Source: Anastrepha obliqua (taxonomy: Eukaryota; Arthropoda; Insecta; Diptera; Tephritidae). From it: DNA of 64,000 bases. Below, one piece after another: positions 1 to 10,515 of the stretch (position 1 is the first letter of the stretch; each line of letters begins with the position of its first letter). The stretch covers positions 75,369,601 to 75,433,600 of the forward strand of contig NC_072894.1 in NCBI RefSeq assembly GCF_027943255.1. Reading direction: 5' to 3'. Both the position numbers and the translations under genes were made by a program. The notes below the pieces were generated by a model. The model saw only the letters and a list, made by a program, of their open reading frames with translations, was not told where the DNA came from and searched no databases.

Positions 1-256
1 CGGACGGCTGGCGACTAACTGGCTTTTGGTCTGTCAGAGAACAAGCAGCCAAAATGGGCATCCTTCACAATACACACTGTCACAATTGTAAACAACCGGA
101 GACAAAGAAAACAATATTACCTTCTCTTTGTGAATGCTTTATGCTCTAGGGAAGAAGCGCACGTCAACCCTGGGCAAACCATTTTTCGTGGCAACAAAAT
201 GCTGCGGAAGCGCTAGTTGGATTCTGGATGAATTACCACTTTAACCAACCGAGTAC
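1..256 (+). pseudogene. 3' end of an R1/I-like LINE (cut by window start)
   Basis: The translated stretch contains a zinc-finger-like Cys/His pattern (HCHNCKQPGDKE, about 75-115) of the kind found at the C-terminus of R1/I-type LINE ORF2. An untranslated tail follows. The same tail occurs again at 44876-44940: both copies run from a GTGGCAACAAAATG block to a CACCACTTTAACCA-type block. That makes it a family 3' end and not host sequence. The reading frame is broken by stops and the 5' part lies outside the window. Family assignment is inference; the repeat relationship is seen directly. Confidence 0.55.
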
Positions 257-260
257 ACAA

Positions 261-956
261 ATCCTTGGTTCTGTAAATCGTGCACTATTTCAAATAGTAT
301 GTGACAGCCGCGCTACTTGTCAATGTTTCAAATGTGAATAACAAGAGAAGTGAATTACGAATGTGCTGTGGAAGCAGGGTAATTCGCGAACTACATAAGC
401 ATAAGTTTTGGAAGCGGTGAACTATTTCTTGACCCCTGCGCTATAAGCCATGTTAATGACATACACAATCCCAACACTAAAAACGCAACAATTTATTTAG
501 TATCAGTTATTTTAATTTACCTAAGTCTTCTTGAACAAACATAACGGGAATGTAGCATCTAGTTTTTACGTGTTCTTTGGTTATAACGCAATAAGTCATG
601 GTGAATAGCCGCTATTGAGTAAGCATTTGGACCTGAACACCAAAAACCATAAAATCGAGTTTAGTTGTTCAACAACAATATAAATCGTCTTCTTGATTAA
701 AAAATACCTATTTATGTCATTTTAATCATTAAAATGACTGCGTAACAATTGCTTAGATCAATAACTATTTAAATTTTCTTGTTTAATTGGTTGTTCCTCT
801 TATTCAATTTTTTTTTCAAGCTTTATGACCAATCCATTAACTCGCATATGGTAAATTTTATTAACTCCACTTATCGTTGCAAAATTAATTAAGAGCGCAT
901 AAATTTGCCACACAGCGGCATCCAGATTGGAACACAAACCATGAAGCCAATATATA
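261..956. other. AT-rich DNA without recognisable genes
   Basis: No open frame of credible size or recognisable TE signature is visible on either strand. It lies between a LINE tail and a mariner element and may be host intergenic DNA or old unrecognisable TE sequence. Confidence 0.5.
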
Positions 957-2223
957 CGAGGTGTGTTCAAAAAGTATCGCGAATTTTGTTTTTTCAAAAA
1001 TTTTTTATTTATTCATTAATATCTGTCCCCTTCAAAGTAATCCCCATGAGATACTATGCACTTGTGCCAACGTTTTTTCCAATCTTCGAAGCACTTCAAA
1101 AAATAATTTTTTTTTATCTTGTTCGGCTCCTCCTTCCATGCCGTCTATTTCTCGTCAATGGTAGGGTAGCGTCGTCCTTTTATGGGCCTCTTCAGATTCG
1201 GAAACAAAAAAAGTCACCGGAGGCCAGATCTGGGGAATATGGTAGCTGTGGCATCATTAGTGTGTTGTTTTTGGCCAAAAAGTCACGCACAAGCAACGAT
1301 GTGTGAGCCGTGGCGTTATCGTGATGCAAGAGCCAATTTTTGTTCTTCCACAAATCCGGGTGTTTCTGGCGGGTTGCTTCGCGGAAATTGCGCATAACTT
1401 CAGGTAATATTCCTTATAGACCGTTTTATCCTGTGGCAGGAACTCATGATGCACAACGCCCCTGCAATCGAAGAAAACGGTAAGCAAAACTTTTATATTC
1501 GACCGAACTTGGCGCGCTTTTTTCGATCTTGGATCGTGCGGCAGCTTCCATTGAGATGATTGAGCTTTAGTTTCCATGTCATAACCATAAACCCACGATT
1601 CCTCAGCCGTTACGACCCTCTGGAGCAAATTTGGGTCATCGCGGACAGAGTGCAACATCTCATTAGCAATGTTCATGCGATGCAGCTTTTGGTCGAGATT
1701 GAGCAGTTTTGGTACGAATTTTTCTGCGACCCGTCTCATGCCCAAATCATTGAAAAAAATCAAATGGCACGAACCAATCGATATGTCTAGGTCCTTAGTA
1801 ACTTCTCTAACGGTGATTCGACGATTGGCCAATACCATTTTCTTCACTTCATCAATTTTTTCGTCTGTTGTTGAAGTGCTCGTGCGTCCGGCACGCTTTT
1901 CGTCGTTCACATCTTCTCGGTCTTCTGAGAGCATTTTGTACCACCTTTAAACGTTGCTTTGGTCCAAAGTAGCTTCTCCGTATGACACAGTCAACATTCG
2001 GAATGCATCCGCGCACTTAATTTCGTTTTCCACACAAAATTTCATACAGGTTCAGATGGATCAATCGTTTTGAATAGGTAAAAATCGAAGACAAGCCGAA
2101 ACACGTGCAAGCAAAGCAGCTGTCAATAATTAACTGAACATTCAAAGTGGCCGAACTGGTCGGCATGAGTGAGAGACATGAGTACCAACATTCAAAATTC
2201 GCGAAGTTTTTGAACACACCTCG
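957..2223 (-). mobile_element. Near-complete mariner element (D34D)
   Basis: This is a 1,267-bp Tc1/mariner class II transposon. It has inverted ends starting CGAGGTGTGTTCAAAAA on both sides (957-987 and about 2194-2223, some 90% identical) and is flanked by TA on each side (955-956 and 2224-2225), the expected target duplication. The size is typical of mariner. The transposase lies on the minus strand and is broken, so the element is not autonomous, although the ends look intact enough to be recognised by a related enzyme. The TIR type is not that of the Mos1 or Himar1 groups; I do not name a subfamily. Confidence 0.93.
1016..2045 (-). pseudogene. Mariner transposase, disabled
   Basis: Cut-and-paste DNA transposase of about 343 codons, the usual mariner length. 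It starts at the ATG at 2045-2043 and ends at a TAA at 1018-1016 just inside the TIR. The N-terminal helix-turn-helix region reads KCADAFRMLTVSYGEATLD. The catalytic core has WVYGYD, then HHDNATAH and YSPDLASGDFF with exactly 34 residues between the second and third Asp. Damage: a TAA stop at 1949-1947 (where a Tyr codon is expected in an NVYRWY-type motif), a frameshift near 1390, another near 1190 and a TAG at 1147-1145. The first catalytic position reads TAEES where the family has TGDE, so Asp is replaced. The C-terminus ends in the usual HKCIVSHGDYFEG-type motif. Not functional. Confidence 0.92.
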
Positions 2224-2477
2224 TATGAATATACATATACGTAAGTACAGAGGCGGACATCGAAGTTCGGATACCTGAATTATAATTTTTAATATTTTTT
2301 CACCCCAGCAAATGACTATTTATTATCTCCTTTGCGAGGAAAAGCCAAAAATACCTATGACAGATAAACGTAGGTTGAACTATAAAAATATGTGTCACAA
2401 ACTTCTACTCTAAGTCTCTTAAACCTGGACTGGAAAACCCCTTTAAAAGCTACTAAACATGAAAGAGACAAAAACTG

Positions 2478-3660
2478 AGCAGTTACCTTAAAAATATTGA
2501 TGCAAGAAAATCTGCAAACTATTCATTGTGGAAGGCGACAAAAAATACGGTCGGACCTAAAATACACCTCCCACCAATAAGAACCACAAGTGGACAAATC
2601 GGAAACATGACTATTCTAGCTCAACATTTTAAAGATATATTTGAAAATGAAAATAATAACGGTTTCGATTTGACTCATACAACGAGCAATGAAGACGAGC
2701 AAATCATTAAAAAAACTGCACTAACATAGATAAAACAATTAATTTCGACATTAAAAAACAACAAATCCCCTGGATATGAGCTCGTCTCGGGAACAATTGT
2801 AAGAAAATGCTCGACAGAGCAATAATTTATCTTTGGAACGTTTTAACGCTGCTATAGAGCTCAATTATTTCTCAAGAATATGGAGAATTGCAGAAATCAT
2901 TGCGGTACCAAACCCCAATAAAGACTCCACGTTTGCAATGTCCTACCGACCAACAAACTGCTGACAATATCAAAAATATTTGAAAAGCTACTCTTTGACC
3001 GCATAGCGCCTATCATAACAAGAACGAATCAGATTCCTCAACATCTGTTCGGATTTAGCCGAAAAGTCACTCATCAAATTAATACTGACTTCAACAATGA
3101 ACAAGTATGAGTGGCTGGATATCTCGACGTGGCTAAAGCCTTCGAAAAAGTATAGCATCCTGGATTACTGCGCAAACTACAATCATGGTTGCCAAATAAC
3201 TACTTTCTAATGCTAAAAAGTTATATCCAAGATAGAAAAGTGTATGTTAAATTTAATTTAATTTGAACCTATGAACGCAGGAATTCCAGAAGCCAGTGCA
3301 TTAGGACCCTCTCTGTACCTCGTCGACACCGCTGATTTACCGGAATCGGCTTGCAGATGACACTGTACTAATGGCAACTCATAGAGACCCGAATATAGCA
3401 CAAAAAAATTACAAAACGACCTAAACAAAACACTGATTTGGTTAAAACAATGGAATATAGAAATCAATGGCGACAAAACAATTCAAGTCAATTACACGAA
3501 CAGAAAGGTAGCCATAGACTCTTTAAAGATTGGAAACTTTGACGTGAGTACTGATACAGAAGCTAAATGCCTTGTCGTTACAATTGACTTTACACTACAC
3601 TGGAAGGACTGTATAATGAAAAAAAATGAAATTAAAAATTACCTTCCGCAACTATACTAG
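2478..3660 (+). pseudogene. Jockey-like LINE reverse transcriptase remnant
   Basis: Degenerate ORF2 of a Jockey-clade non-LTR retrotransposon. In order: a WKATK...PPIR linker motif (about 2526-2590) typical of the region before the RT domain, LKNNKSPGYE (2750), FGFSRKVTHQI (3050), YLDVAKAFEKV (3120) carrying the first catalytic Asp, then ADDTVLMATHRD (3353) with the RT active-site Asp pair, and WLKQWNIEINGDKT (3440). Several frameshifts and stops interrupt it, for example before ADDTV. A related but younger-looking Jockey copy lies at 49570-51010. No endonuclease domain is recognisable, so the copy is 5'-truncated or too decayed. Confidence 0.82.
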
Positions 3661-4375
3661 CTGTTAGGACCTCAGTAAAAGCTCTCTCTGCAAAACAAAA
3701 CCTTTATCTACAAAACAACAATCACATGTCACAATTTGGAATTATGGTATAGAAGTTTGGGGCACAGCTTCTAAATCCTATCCTATTTGACCACACAAAT
3801 TCGACGATGAAGGAGCTTCTTGCTGAAGAAAAATGCAATAAGAAGAGACTTAAACCAAAAAGACGTACAGACCTTTGTAATGTAGATACAATAATAATAA
3901 GAAATATATTTATGTGGTTATCTAAATAATTATAGTAAATATTTTAAAAATAAATTACACATTCCTAAATGATCCTGAAGAGCAATGGCCTTACAGTATC
4001 ACTTAACTTTCCAAATATCTGTAAAACAAATTACTTAGTGTCATATAGACAGGTGAAATACTTTTTGGAAGCGATAAAAACAAAAAGTAATATGAAGACT
4101 CAACATTCAACTTGCGACCAGAAATAAATCAAAGTGCATTACGAAATTTACGATTTACATAGCACTACTGAATTTATCATAACCGTGTATCTCTATATGT
4201 CTCCCATCGGTCGCTTCCCCAGGTGGGGATATAACGCTCAGCAGTAATGCAGGGTAGGTGACAAATAAAATCCAACTCGCGGACCAAAACGGACAACAGC
4301 TGCTTGGAGGTGTAAGTAGTTTTCGACTACTATAGCCAACAACCTACTGATTCATATATATGTATATACACATAA
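3661..4375. other. Decayed LINE 3' region and unassigned AT-rich DNA
   Basis: About 3,660-3,900 still resembles the C-terminal part of Jockey ORF2 in broken frames. From about 3,900 to 4,375 I see AT-rich DNA with no recognisable coding content. Confidence 0.4.
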
Positions 4376-4379
4376 AGAG

Positions 4380-5005
4380 TGATCAGATTGGAGAAACTTT
4401 TCCAAAGAGGTTTTTTGACAGATCACGCGTAACTACTGTCAAACTAAAGATATATTCATTGACATTTCATCATGGAAAGACTTTCGCCTGAAGACCCGGA
4501 ATAATCGACTCGGCGCCGATCTCAAAAACTTGTCCTATCTTATGACATTACTTACTCGATTTTACGGAAAGATCTTGGTTTGATCAAGATTTGAAACCAG
4601 CCGATCTTACAATGTGCCATAATTTCAGCGGTTGAGCTCTTTTAAAATTCGCCGAAGATCCGCATTTTGGGACCATAATTTTGTTCAGGGATGAAGCCCA
4701 TTTTTGGCTTCATGGCTACGTTAATAAGCGAATTGCTGTATTTGGACTAACGAGCAACCCGAAGTCATTCAAGAAGAGCCATTACATCCATTGAGAACAA
4801 ACGTTTGGTGCGGCTTATGGGCTGTAGGAATCATCGGGCCAATGTTAAAGTGAATGATGAACGCTACCGAGCCGTGATAAGCGACTTTTTCATGCCGGAA
4901 ATTCAAGCCTGTGATCTCCACAACATTTGAATCCAACAAGACAGCTCTATTTGCCATACAGCCGTCAAACAATGGATTTAGTGCCTCATCAAGTCTCGCA
5001 CGACA
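4380..5005 (+). pseudogene. DD41D (rosa-type) transposase remnant
   Basis: Fragments of a Tc1/mariner-superfamily transposase of the DD41D type. RDEAHFWLHGYVNKR at about 4690 carries the first catalytic Asp, TNVWCGLWAVGIIGP (4798) is a family signature, NDERYRAVISDFFMP (4852) follows, then QQDSSICHTAV (4935) with the second Asp. Sequence stops before the third Asp. The N-terminal third is only partly recognisable (ATGGAAAGACTTTC near 4471) and frames shift repeatedly. Related copies lie at 21675, 23222, 25640, 34461 and 36700. Confidence 0.8.
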
Positions 5006-5009
5006 AAAA

Positions 5010-6066
5010 TAATAAGAATGCCCAATCAATTTGAATTTTCGTTGATTTATTTAAATTTAAAATCCTCTAAATTGGCCAGGTTTAAAAAAAAAATGACACA
5101 ATTTCCTATGCCTGTTTACAATAAGACTTGTAGAGGAGTGAAAACTCTGACCACCTCTAAATTAAAATTGGAACATAATTTTCAAATTCTCGATACCCGT
5201 TTACTTTTTTTACTCTCACCCTCATGAACCCATTGTCCGATGATGTGTATTCCCACGCCCCTTTAGCACATGAATGTGCAAGATGTAAAACTTTCCATCA
5301 AAAACAAAAAATCTGACATAAACTTTCAAATCGTCGAGACACATTAATTTTGTTTGCCTCCTCTATCAGAATCTGGTACCTTGTTATTATTGAGAAAAAT
5401 TGATTTTGTTGTAGAGTGTAAGAAAATATACATATATAAATATATTCATATGCAAAACAGGTGCCTTTTCTACTAAATCTTTGAGTGCACCTGTTCGGAT
5501 TTCAGTGTTCGCCTCTGTACATTGCACATTAATTTGTAATTTTTTTTTGATTTTATATTCTATGTTTCACTGTTTTTTGAGGACCAGTATTCAGCTATTT
5601 GGCGCTTCATCAGTCACAACAGGTAAAACGCATATCAATGGGTGCCGCGTTATAAAAATGTGCAAATGCACTCAACTACACGTACAGACATACAGATATG
5701 TTAATAGATTAACCTGTTCTATATTTCGTGTAGACTTACTTGTGTGCGCAAAAGTTGTTAATTATAAAATGCACAAAAATAAACTGTTCGAAATATTTAT
5801 ATAAAAAAAAATTTTAAATAAAACAATTCTTCACGACCTTACTTCTAAAAAAATAATTAAATTTTTAATTGTAGACAAAGCAATACAAATGATTTTATGT
5901 ATTTGTTTTCTATGATTTATAGTAGCTATTTTTCATTCGGTTTACAAACAGAATAAAGATGTATTACTTTTAAAACAATTACTTAAGAAAAAAGAGATAT
6001 TTCAAAAAATTGTATTTTCAGTCCGATTTCATTCGCATTCTTAAGGACTTCAACATATTAGCCGGT
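5010..6066. other. AT-rich DNA, no gene recognised
   Basis: Contains the right inverted end at 5492-5517. The open frame at 5481-5804 (107 codons) has no recognisable motif and biased AT composition, and is probably chance. Nothing else can be supported. Confidence 0.4.
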
Positions 6067-6440
6067 TATTTATGTTCAAAAAGAAAAGTTCCTTTTTTAT
6101 TTAAATCGAAAAATATGTATTTATTCATCAATATCTACGTTGTTCCTTATAACTAATACCCCTCGAAGATATTCCCAAATCATTTCTCATAAGCACTTTT
6201 TGGTATTACCTTAAGCTTTTCCCGCGACGCAGTGTTTTGGTTTTCATGGTTTGGTCTTTGGTCTTCATGATTTTAAATCACCTTCCAGAGCTATTACCAC
6301 TTTTAAACATTTTTCTTACTTAAAGCAGACTTACTGTATGCGACTGTCAAACTTTCAAGTATCTTAGAGCACTTAATTTAATTTTTTACATAAAACTTGA
6401 TGCAAATTTTCTTCTATTTCTTTCGATAGCAGAACCAAGC
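6067..6440 (-). mobile_element. Internally deleted mariner relic
   Basis: The order of recognisable pieces follows the mariner at 957-2223: a TTCAAAAAG terminal-like motif (6076), then ATTTATTCATCAATATC (6119) matching the region next to the left TIR, then about 6295-6410, whose minus-strand translation (IKLSALRYLKV, then MFKSGN) matches the transposase N-terminus. The catalytic domain is missing. Divergence is high. It is a deleted derivative of a mariner related to the upstream copy. Confidence 0.45.
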
Positions 6441-6910
6441 CGAGCCGAGTACACCCAAAAAGTTCTAACCCCTATCTAGTCTATTTGAAACAATGCGACG
6501 TAATCCGAACTCTAACGATTCTAAAAACAAAATGTTTTCTAGTAATCTCAACCACATTTTTCGAAAATACTAAATTTATTCTACCGCTTGTTCCTCGCTA
6601 CAACTCCCATAGAAATCATCGTGTTGAGCTCCAAATCTGGCTGTCAAAAGACGAATACTCTGTTGCCCAAAAAGCTCTATTAGGCAAGAGTTAAACTTAA
6701 TTTAGTTTTCGTGAAATCTTAGAAGTTGTTCCTCAGCATGTGGAGGGTAAAATTTCATAGTGGCCTTGATTATGGCCCTCGTCTCATTTGAAATGGTGTT
6801 TTTTTTTGGGTATTTCTTTAAAAGCGTGTAAAACGGAAACGAAAAAATTTTTATTTTTGTTTTCCGTATTTTATTTTTTGATCCCTTGTTAAAAAATATT
6901 TTTTTTTGCC

Positions 6911-7322
6911 ACACAAGGTTCGTTCAAAAAGTGGTCAGCCATCAGACAATGGCCTTCAAAAAAAAAAGAATGTTCCTGACGACACAGATTCCGGGACTCA
7001 CAGGTGTCTAAAATCAAAAAGACAAAAATCAAAAATCAAAAAGACGTGTGAACAACGAGCTTTAAAGAAATTAAATTTTGCAAAATGGCGGCCGTTAAAA
7101 GATGAAAAACTGTTTTTTGACCCTTGTTTTGACTTTAAAGGTCCGAAGAATGTACTAACGTTATTTTCCCAAATGATCGTAGTTCACACCACAACAACTT
7201 CAATTTTACGTGATTTAAATTTCATTTCATCAAAATCGGTTCAGTAGAACCGCCTATATTTGTGTCCATTATCCTTGTGAAGACCAGTTTTTGAAGGTTG
7301 AAGACTTTGAATAAACCTCGTA
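6911..7322. mobile_element. Possible short mariner-derived element
   Basis: The left edge (CAAGGTTCGTTCAAAAAG, 6913-6930) and the inverted right edge (CGAGGTTTATTCAAAG on the minus strand, ending at 7320) both resemble the TIR of the mariner at 957. The 410-bp interior has no transposase similarity that I can see. No clear TA duplication on the left. It may be a MITE-like derivative; weak evidence. Confidence 0.2.
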
Positions 7323-7469
7323 TGGCTAAAAACAAATTTTTATTTTTCAAAAATGAAACAATGGATGCTTTGATCTCTAGAAGGTTACTGAGTTTCTGTT
7401 AAAAGTTCTTAATTTTTATACTAACATTTTTTAAAATTTTACGTAAAATTAGTGTAACTATTAGAGCTC

Positions 7470-7782
7470 GGACGCCGTAACCGAATGGGTTCATGCGCGA
7501 CTAACATTCGGGAGTGCGTAGGTCTGAATCTCCGCTCATGAAACAGCAAAATGATAGGAAAAGAGTTTTTCTAATAGCGGTCGCCACTCGGCAGACAATG
7601 GCAAACCTCCGAGTCTATTTCTGCCATGAAAAATCTCCTCATGAAAAAAATATCTGCCGTTCGGAGTTGGCTTAAAACTTTAGGTCCCTCCATTTGTGAA
7701 ACAGCATCAAGAGGCACGCCACAAATAGGAGGGGGAGTTAGGCCAAACACCCAGCAGAAGTATACGCGCCAATTATTTTTTT
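7470..7782 (+). repeat. tRNA-derived SINE, copy A (nearly full length)
   Basis: A 313-bp short interspersed element. The head resembles a tRNA-Ser: GCCGTAACCGAATGGG (A-box-like, TRGCNNARYGG pattern with one change) at 7474-7489 and a decayed B box (GGTCTGAATCTC) at 7530-7541. The body follows: TTTTTCTAATAGCGGTCGCC (7565), a CTCCGAG block, ATGAAAAATCTCCTCATGA, ATATCTGCCGTTCGGAG, CCCTCCATTTGTG (7686), and a 3' end with AAATAGGAGG and TACGCGCCAATTATTTTTTT. It has no coding capacity. The head would drive RNA polymerase III transcription; mobilisation needs a partner LINE. Ten further copies are in this window. Confidence 0.85.
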
Positions 7783-8880
7783 ATGTTTTACTAGAAAACA
7801 CATATGCACATACATACATATTTTTTTTAATTACACACAAATTTAATATTTACAATTACCTTCAAATTTAATATGGCATCTGTCACATATAAATATAAAG
7901 CTTGGCATTAACTATAAAACACTGGAATTGTTCCCCTAAGTAATATTCAAACTTGGTTAATAAGTATTAAAACACACAATAAATTGTAACCTTCATATGC
8001 CAAAATCGATAAATGAAGAATAATTTCGTTGCATTTTACGTTCTGTGCATATTTGATTTCTACGCTGTATGTGTTCACATACACACATATGTATCTAGTT
8101 TCTGTATTGTGCAAAATGGGCATTTTTTATTGTTTAATATTTTTTAACGACTTATGGCAAGCGCATCTTTTATCTGTTAAATAAATATAGCAAATAATAT
8201 CAATGTTGTTAGTATCCGAGTAGTAATTAAGATTTTGTTTAGTAATGGCTATGTTTACCTAGCAATTCTAAATAACTCTCACAGAGGCCAGCTAACCCCT
8301 GCGTATCAATTGTAGATTAGGTCAATGATGATGATGATATTACCATCAATGAGTTCTAGGTTGTTGCTCACATGTGGTAAATACCTCGTACTTAAACGGT
8401 GATTAGGTCAAGGTTATCCCTCTAATACGTAGTTTTCGGCTTGATGTTCTTACATTTGTGGAGAACATTGCCACTTTGTGCCAACACAAACACACAACAG
8501 GAACACAATACAGGAACATAGCTGAACCTAAAGCGCGCCATGAATATCGTTCTCGGGAGAGGGGGCAGGATCTTTTATAGGCTCTAACGAGGGTAGTTGC
8601 AAACAATTCAATGTTTTTCTCAAATGCAACGTGTGACCTGTCTTTCCAGGGTGTATATATCCCTATATAGGTCTCAGTTCGTATTGTTAGGATTTCTAAA
8701 GGATATATTTTTTATTTTTTGAGCGGAATATAACCTGAAAGCCTATGTATCTGTGATCAGAGAATGAAAGTATATTCAACAATTCCCATTCCTGTACCGT
8801 AGCATGCTTGCTTGTGTAGGGTGTTAAATAAAGTACATTCTTCGAGGTTGGTCAACATATGTTGGTTCTTCATCTTATTT
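7783..8880. other. Mostly unassigned DNA with GAT microsatellite
   Basis: AT-rich to about 8,280. A short (ATG/GAT)n run lies at 8326-8340. The minus strand of 8400-8640 could continue the LINE relic that starts at 9620 (a PAPSPEND-type stretch vaguely like LINE endonuclease regions), but I cannot support it firmly. Confidence 0.35.
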
Positions 8881-8889
8881 AGCTATTTC

Positions 8890-9620
8890 TAGGCTACTCT
8901 GAAGAATGTAGTTAAATAGTGACTCACCTCGGTCATTTATGTCCGCATCAACCTAGACCGTGTAATGTGCGTTGCATTTTATAATTTTGACGCTACTGAA
9001 CCATACTTCTCCGTCAAATGCTGGCAAGGGTGCGTTCGGCCCTAGTTCCATTTTCCTAAATAGGCGTGCCAGTACTTCATTTCTTCTTGCGACATTCGTC
9101 CCAGCTAGTCACTACGGCCAGTGAGTGCCAAAATCAAATGTTTCTTGGGAATTTCACTGAGCGCTGCCACTGCTTTCGACGTCGTGGGCCTTTCCTCGTT
9201 TCCGTTCGGTTTAGCTATCTCGTGCTTGTTCTTCTGCTTTTTCAATGGCACTAAGGCCCGCAGTACGCTGTCTCTTGATGACAAGTTATTTTTCAACTCC
9301 GTTCGCATACTTCGGATTGGAGGTTGCGACCTGTGGTTGTGCTGCGTAAAAGGCCCGGCCATTGTTTTTCTTCTCTGGCCCAAGCCAACCGTTCATCCTC
9401 CTGCTTCCTCAGGTTTGACTTGCTGCCAAATCGGTCACAAACTTTGACGGCGGGCTTGTACCGAGCTTTGGCCTTCAGTTTTTCCTTATCGGTTTTGATA
9501 CTTAGCCTGTTCTTGCTATCCAAAGCAGCACCATTGGACCCAGCCGGAGAACACAGAAGAGCCTCTTCCTCAGCTGTTATGCGTATGTTTGGCAGTAGCG
9601 TTGCGACCACTTTAACCTGA
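8890..9620 (-). pseudogene. LINE ORF1-like (DUF4780-like) remnant
   Basis: Minus-strand frames from about 9610 encode a basic, Lys/Arg-rich protein with (in different frames) SPAGSNGAALDSKNRLS, RFGSKSNLRKQEDERLAWA and, nearer the end, ELGPNAPLPAFDGEVWFSS plus VKIIKCNAHYTV (9050-8960). The last part resembles the DUF4780-type domain found in first ORFs of LOA/I-type LINEs in flies. Stops and frame changes show it is not a working gene. Assignment rests on pattern memory, without alignment. A GC-rich block immediately upstream (9650-10120) could be its 5' UTR. Confidence 0.38.
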
Positions 9621-9649
9621 TCCTGTTGCAGTGGAAGTTTTGCTGTTTA

Positions 9650-10120
9650 AGTGAGTATTCATATTCATCTTTTTAGTACGACCACCTGCTCGACGAGTGA
9701 GCGCAGTGGTCTATGGATATAAAGGGGAATTCGAACGGTCCACCACGGCAGCGCCGAATGCCGTGGCAAGGCCACAGTTACACCCTAAGGCGGCCCCGTG
9801 TTAGGAAGGCGCCGTTGATATACAGCCGGTCTCGTAAGCCCCGTGGCTGCAAGCCGTCCAATGGGCACAGTGTCGCATAACACCCTGGATTAGGGGGTGG
9901 GCAAGGAGAGTAAGCAATGGGATAACAGGGGCTTAGGAATAAAAAGGAATCTTCGTCGGTACGGTGATCTTCGCATGGTGATTGGATAGCCACCAATTCC
10001 GCCGTAAGGCGGATGGATGTTAAGCGAATCCCTATATGGAGCTTTCCTCTTAGTTCGTGTTGAGTTGGTCCCCATGATACCGGGGTCAAACCACCGATTA
10101 AGCCTCATCCCCGCGGCAAG
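9650..10120 (-). other. GC-rich block, possibly LINE 5' UTR
   Basis: Unusually GC-rich for this window, with blocks such as GGGGTGGGCAAGGAG and CCCCGTGGCTGCAAG. The minus-strand frames of 100 and 97 codons here have no recognisable domains and odd composition. Its position directly upstream of the ORF1-like relic on the minus strand suggests a LINE 5' UTR/promoter. Inference only. Confidence 0.3.
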
Positions 10121-10124
10121 GAGA

Positions 10125-10515
10125 CCAATATGATGAGGAGCTTGACAATTGATTCCGATAAAAATTGGGCTGAAATCCAACATAGAATCGTTCTTGCCAA
10201 CAAGCGCTACTTTGGGCTAAGTAGGAAATTGAGTAGTAAAGTATTGACGAACAAAACTAACACTCTACAAGGCTCTCATCATGCCCGCCCTAACGTATGG
10301 CGTAGAAGCGTGGACGATGACAACATCCGATGGGGCGTCGCTTGGGGTGATCGAGAGAAAGATTATGCGGAAGATTTTTGGAAAGGTTTACGACGCCATA
10401 GATATAGTGCAGCGAATAAAGATCCAGTGGCTCCGTTGGCTGGTCCATGCCGTCCGAATCGTAACAAACGCTGAGGCTCCGAAATATCCTTTGTACCATC
10501 GAAAGAAATGACTGA
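10125..10515 (+). pseudogene. RTE-like LINE RT C-terminal fragment
   Basis: Two overlapping frames encode the end of an RT: RIVLANKRYFGLSRKLSSKV (10178-10237) in the first, then ALTYGVEAWTMTTSDGAS (10284) and IERKIMRKIFGKVYD (10353) in the +1 frame, ending DIVQRIKIQWLRWL (10399). These are the conserved post-active-site motifs of RTE/L2-like LINE ORF2 in insects. The expected segment between KIFG and DIVQR is deleted. Related fragments occur at 35106-36700 and 55455-55990. Truncated at both ends and frameshifted. Confidence 0.75.

Larger units (their letters stand above)
2248..5517. mobile_element. Possible Tc1-like block with inverted ends
   Basis: The sequence CAGAGGCGGACATCGAAG at 2248 is repeated in inverted form at 5517 (CAGAGGCGAACACTGAAA on the minus strand), about 75-80% identical over some 26 bp. 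Both ends abut TA (2246-2247, 5518-5519), as in Tc1/mariner target duplications. The start CAGxGGCGGACA resembles ends of Tc1-like elements. I see no Tc1 transposase inside; the interior holds a Jockey RT relic and a DD41D relic, so it would be a composite enlarged by later insertions. The two ends may also belong to two separate solo copies. Confidence 0.33.

Noticed and set aside
8326..8340. A distinct functional repeat (GATGATGATGAT)
   Set aside because: Short microsatellite; at most a LINE tail.
9324..9620. Plus-strand frames over 9121-9620
   Set aside because: Composition and motifs favour the minus strand (ORF1-like relic); the plus frames are shadows.
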